8,864 bases of DNA from DAOTUB01 sp034437455 (GTDB lineage Bacteria; Chloroflexota; Anaerolineae; B4-G1). Below are positions 6,392 through 8,864 of the stretch, one piece after another (the stretch's first letter is position 1; every line of letters begins with the position of its first letter). The stretch is taken from NCBI GenBank assembly GCA_034437455.1, contig DAOTUB010000110.1, positions 1-8,864 of the forward strand, given 5' to 3'. A program made the translations under genes and the position numbers. The notes under the pieces are model-generated. The model did not search any database. It was given only the letters and a program-made list of their open reading frames with translations, and was not told where the DNA came from.

Positions 6392-8782
6392 TTACTCCTT
6401 TCTGGTGATAAGACTGGCATACGAAACCGGCACAACAATGTCCGGCAGAACGTCCAGAACCTCTTGGGCGAATGTTTGGCGCTGTTCGGATTTCCACCCG
6501 CGCAGACGGCGGGCCAGCGTGTAATAAAGGGTTGGGGTAAAGATACCATCCCTCTTTTGAGCTTCTCGTCCCAGGTCGTGGATCAAAGAACGGGGCATCT
6601 TTCCTGTCTCGATCTGTTGCACCCAGCCTTTTCCCACCTCGATCAGCCGTTCAGCCCGGTTCCACGGCAGGGATATGTCAAAGATGTGGAAACGATTTCG
6701 ACCGGCATCCTTGGCTTCGTGCTCGGCCTCTCCGGCCAGGCGGGCAAACTGGTGGATGGGAAAGTGGGGCTTGACGAGGACCAGGCCGGCAGAAAGAGTT
6801 AGCTTCCCACAAGTATACTCCTGGAAAGCCGCGCCCAGGCGCAGGGCAAAGGCGATCATCTGATCCCAGGGGCCGATGACAAAGAGATCGTCGCCTCCGG
6901 CGTAAAGGATGTAAAAGAGATTGGATAGGTCTTTGATTACCTGGGTATTGAGCCCTCGCCGCTCCAACGTCTTGCAAAAATCGTCTTCCAGTCCTCCTCG
7001 CCACTCGTCGGTCAGCGTAACAGCCAGTTCGTTGAGGTAGGGGCCAAAAAAGCGGGCTACTGTCTGGCTGAGGGCGATGGTGCGGGCAAACGTGGGATGG
7101 CGGAGACCGTGGCTAAAGTTCAGCCCCATCAGATCGGCGTCACCTCGCAGCACTCCCAGTAACGGCGTCCCGCGGCTCAAATCGGCGATCTGCTCAAAGT
7201 CCAACACATTGCCGCCGACGATGGGGGCGGCGTTGGCTGCCGTCCACGCTCCCGGCGCACCTTTCCTGGGCCAGGAACCTGAAACCTTGGGGAAAGTGTT
7301 CACGCCTTCCACCAGCACAGAATGAGCCTCCTGTTCAACCCACTCCAGGGTGGACTTGACCTCTTGTGACCTGCTGAGGGTCACATACCCTCTCATCGGC
7401 GCAGGGAGAGCGAGCGTGACGCCGCTCTCTTGTGGCGGTTGCTCGGTGACATGCAAAAGCGCCTCCACGTGAGGCAACGTTGCCCCGATCTGTTCGTGAA
7501 GCGCGCACAGATGGCAGATATTTCCCTCGTTGTTCACCGACGTCAGCCGACAGACCGGGCAGGTGTGGTACGTCTCCCGAGACTGGAAGAAATCCGGTTC
7601 TTGCAAGCGGGTGTGCCACTTGTGACTCTTGGCCTGGGCGATCTTTTCTTCCAGCTCTATCCGCCGCTGCCGGACGCCGGCAAAATCGGCAGGCTGCATC
7701 GGGATGGTGGCCCAGACAGCCCCCAGATTCCCTCCAAATGCCTTCCACATAGCCGTCTCCATTTCGCCCAGAGCTGCGTCGAGCCGCTTGGTCGATGGAG
7801 CAGGAGGAAGCAGCAGTTCCAACACCCCACCTCCAGTGAGAAGGATATTAGTCGGTGGCAACTCCAAGCGTCGGGCCAACCAGTCGCCGATGATCCTGTT
7901 GAGCAAGGCGAGGTGGAGGGAGCGACCCCGCAGACGCTTGGCTGCGTGGCGGAACGTGCGCTCGTCGGCTGGTTCTGCGATGCGGTAGATGAAATCCTGA
8001 ATGCCAGAAAAGTCTACTTTGAGCAGATGAGCAACGATGATGTCCTGCTCTCTCACCTTGTCTCCAGCCTGGTACAGCGTTCCCAAGTCATCGAGAGGAA
8101 GGCTCATTAAACAGACGGAGATGGCCGCTGTAAGGTGCAGGTGGTTATAGAGAGGGACATTGGGAATAGCGCGTTCTTCCGGGTCTCTTTCCCAGGGTGT
8201 AGCAGATGGAATGTAGATGGTAGTATCGGCCAACAGAGCCATCAACCCTGCCATTCGACTAAAGGAGTTCACCGGCCCAGAAAAGGTTTTGACGCGGGAA
8301 AGGAACCGTGCCTTCCACAAATTGTCATAGTCTGCTAGTGAGACCTGGACATTCTGTTGTGGAAAAACCACAAATTCATCCACGGCCTCACCCAGAGGAT
8401 AGCCCCAACCCTCGTCTGCCGGCGGGTCGCTCAGTGAAACCTGCGCTACGATGGGGATCAGCGGCGTCTCTGCTGGCGTTCCTCGCTCATGTTGGCCGGT
8501 GATGCGATCCGACATAGCCAACCGGCTGGCGACTTGCACAACCTGTACTACTGGTTTGTGCATAGCCCTCTTGCCGCGATCAGCTACGGCATCGCCTACG
8601 TCAGCCTGCCACGCCAAAGGTATCAGGTGGCCCAAAGGACCGGTTTCCTTCAATAGCCCGGTACCGACGGCGGCGTGACCTTCCGGCTCTCCTCGCCGCT
8701 GCGCAAACCTGCCTATGTCGTGCAATAGACCCGCCAGCGCAGCCATATACACTTGCTCGTTGTTCATAGATTCATTGTTCAT
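6392..8782 (-). CDS. cas10: Type III-A large subunit Cas10/Csm1 (HD domain plus GGDD cyclase)
   Basis: This 796-residue protein has the domain order of Csm1. The N-terminal HD domain has LLHDIGRF with His21-Asp22 and a further His36. The first Palm domain has VDFSGIQDFIY from about residue 256. A zinc finger is formed by Cys408, Cys411, Cys423 and Cys426. The second Palm domain has RGDADLMG (Asp548, Asp550) and the cyclase motif GGDD at 629-632, and a helical C-terminal domain follows. On target RNA binding, Cas10 makes cyclic oligoadenylate from ATP through GGDD and may cut single-stranded DNA through HD. GGDD is intact, matching the three CARF or cOA-related genes downstream. Where most homologues have A-D-x-L-A-x-G-E-R, this HD domain reads ASRLAMSDR (85-93), so DNase function is less certain. 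ATG 8782 has AGGAGGAGG at 8786-8794. A second in-frame ATG occurs five codons later. Confidence 0.96.
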   Translation of the reverse strand: MNNESMNNEQVYMAALAGLLHDIGRFAQRRGEPEGHAAVGTGLLKETGPLGHLIPLAWQADVGDAVADRGKRAMHKPVVQVVQVASRLAMSDRITGQHERGTPAETPLIPIVAQVSLSDPPADEGWGYPLGEAVDEFVVFPQQNVQVSLADYDNLWKARFLSRVKTFSGPVNSFSRMAGLMALLADTTIYIPSATPWERDPEERAIPNVPLYNHLHLTAAISVCLMSLPLDDLGTLYQAGDKVREQDIIVAHLLKVDFSGIQDFIYRIAEPADERTFRHAAKRLRGRSLHLALLNRIIGDWLARRLELPPTNILLTGGGVLELLLPPAPSTKRLDAALGEMETAMWKAFGGNLGAVWATIPMQPADFAGVRQRRIELEEKIAQAKSHKWHTRLQEPDFFQSRETYHTCPVCRLTSVNNEGNICHLCALHEQIGATLPHVEALLHVTEQPPQESGVTLALPAPMRGYVTLSRSQEVKSTLEWVEQEAHSVLVEGVNTFPKVSGSWPRKGAPGAWTAANAAPIVGGNVLDFEQIADLSRGTPLLGVLRGDADLMGLNFSHGLRHPTFARTIALSQTVARFFGPYLNELAVTLTDEWRGGLEDDFCKTLERRGLNTQVIKDLSNLFYILYAGGDDLFVIGPWDQMIAFALRLGAAFQEYTCGKLTLSAGLVLVKPHFPIHQFARLAGEAEHEAKDAGRNRFHIFDISLPWNRAERLIEVGKGWVQQIETGKMPRSLIHDLGREAQKRDGIFTPTLYYTLARRLRGWKSEQRQTFAQEVLDVLPDIVVPVSYASLITRKE
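6395..6400 (-). promoter_or_regulatory. Shine-Dalgarno of csm2
   Basis: AAGGAG on the minus strand directly precedes the cas10 TAA (6392-6394) and lies eight bases before ATG 6386. It selects the short Csm2 form and ties csm2 initiation to ribosomes finishing cas10. Confidence 0.8.
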
Positions 8783-8864
8783 TTACCTCCTCCTGTATAT
8801 TTCCGCATCCTGTTTCTTGTGCCTCACTTTCTACTTTCCGTTCCACTGCTATGGCAAACCCCCC
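8772..8864 (-). CDS. Possible 3' end of an upstream gene overlapping the cas10 start
   Basis: One minus-strand frame is open from the right edge and stops at TGA 8774-8772, inside the cas10 start region, giving a hydrophilic C-terminal tail of 30 residues (it contains AIAVERKVESEAQE). The other two frames have stops within the first 52 bases. Since an overlap with the next gene is the pattern of this operon, this could be the end of an upstream gene. A frame of 30 codons open by chance is not rare, and no family is recognisable. The alternative is that bases 8783-8864 are leader sequence ahead of cas10. Confidence 0.25.
   Translation of the reverse strand, partial: GGFAIAVERKVESEAQETGCGNIQEEVNEQ
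8786..8794 (-). promoter_or_regulatory. Shine-Dalgarno of cas10
   Basis: AGGAGGAGG on the minus strand ends three bases before ATG 8782; its first six bases, AGGAGG, are six bases from the start. It favours ATG 8782, although ATG 8767 (five codons in) could also serve. Confidence 0.8.

Noticed and set aside
6387..6497. N-terminal extension of csm2 up to an ATG at 6497
   Set aside because: It would overlap cas10 by more than 100 bases and lacks the AAGGAG box that precedes ATG 6386.
7430..8110. 226-codon open frame on the plus strand
   Set aside because: It is antisense to the Palm and zinc-finger region of cas10, with no domain and no convincing start.
8795..8864. Possible promoter upstream of cas10
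   Set aside because: A TTGCCA and an AT-rich AAATATA can be picked out, but they are about 50 bases apart, far too distant for a sigma-70 pair, so no promoter is called.
1..8864. CRISPR array, adaptation genes or insertion sequences
   Set aside because: No regularly spaced repeats, cas1 or cas2 frame, transposase or terminal inverted repeats were seen; the window is filled by coding sequence.

Overview
The window is a nearly complete type III-A (Csm) CRISPR-Cas effector operon. Every supported gene is on the minus strand, so it reads from high to low coordinates. The transcription order is cas10/csm1, csm2, csm3, csm4, csm5, a TM1812-type csx1, csx15, a membrane-anchored CARF gene, and the first 46 codons of cas6, which runs off the left edge. 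There is essentially no intergenic space: junctions are gaps of 1 to 14 bases or overlaps of 4 to 17 bases, and most genes have an obvious Shine-Dalgarno sequence. This points to one long, translationally coupled transcript. No CRISPR array, cas1 or cas2, tRNA, rRNA or mobile element is visible.

The right part (about 8782 to 2534) encodes the crRNA-guided complex. Cas10 has an N-terminal HD pair, a four-cysteine zinc finger and an intact GGDD cyclase motif, so it should make cyclic oligoadenylate (cOA) when target RNA is bound. Csm2 is the small helical subunit. Csm3 is the backbone RAMP and keeps the target-RNA cleaving Asp. Csm4 and Csm5 cap the two ends. Two subunits are decorated: Csm3 carries an acidic, Gln/Glu-rich insertion, and Csm5 carries a Pro-rich linker followed by a C-terminal domain that reads like a cold-shock domain (CSD). 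The Csm5-CSD fusion is the most unusual thing here.

The left part (about 2537 to 141) is a three-gene cOA-response module. It comprises a CARF-HEPN ribonuclease (Csx1, TM1812 family), a small Csx15 protein (a family linked to cOA binding and probably signal control), and a protein with two predicted membrane helices and a C-terminal CARF domain, comparable in layout to Cam1. The inferred circuit is that Cas10 makes cOA, Csx1 degrades RNA, the membrane CARF protein perturbs the membrane, and Csx15 buffers or ends the signal. Cas6, at the 3' end of the operon, would process the pre-crRNA.

The host is probably a GC-rich bacterium. Gene content (Csx15, TM1812-type Csx1, this style of Cas6) and protein style suggest Chloroflexota or a relative, but this is an impression from family resemblance and is not established by a marker gene.
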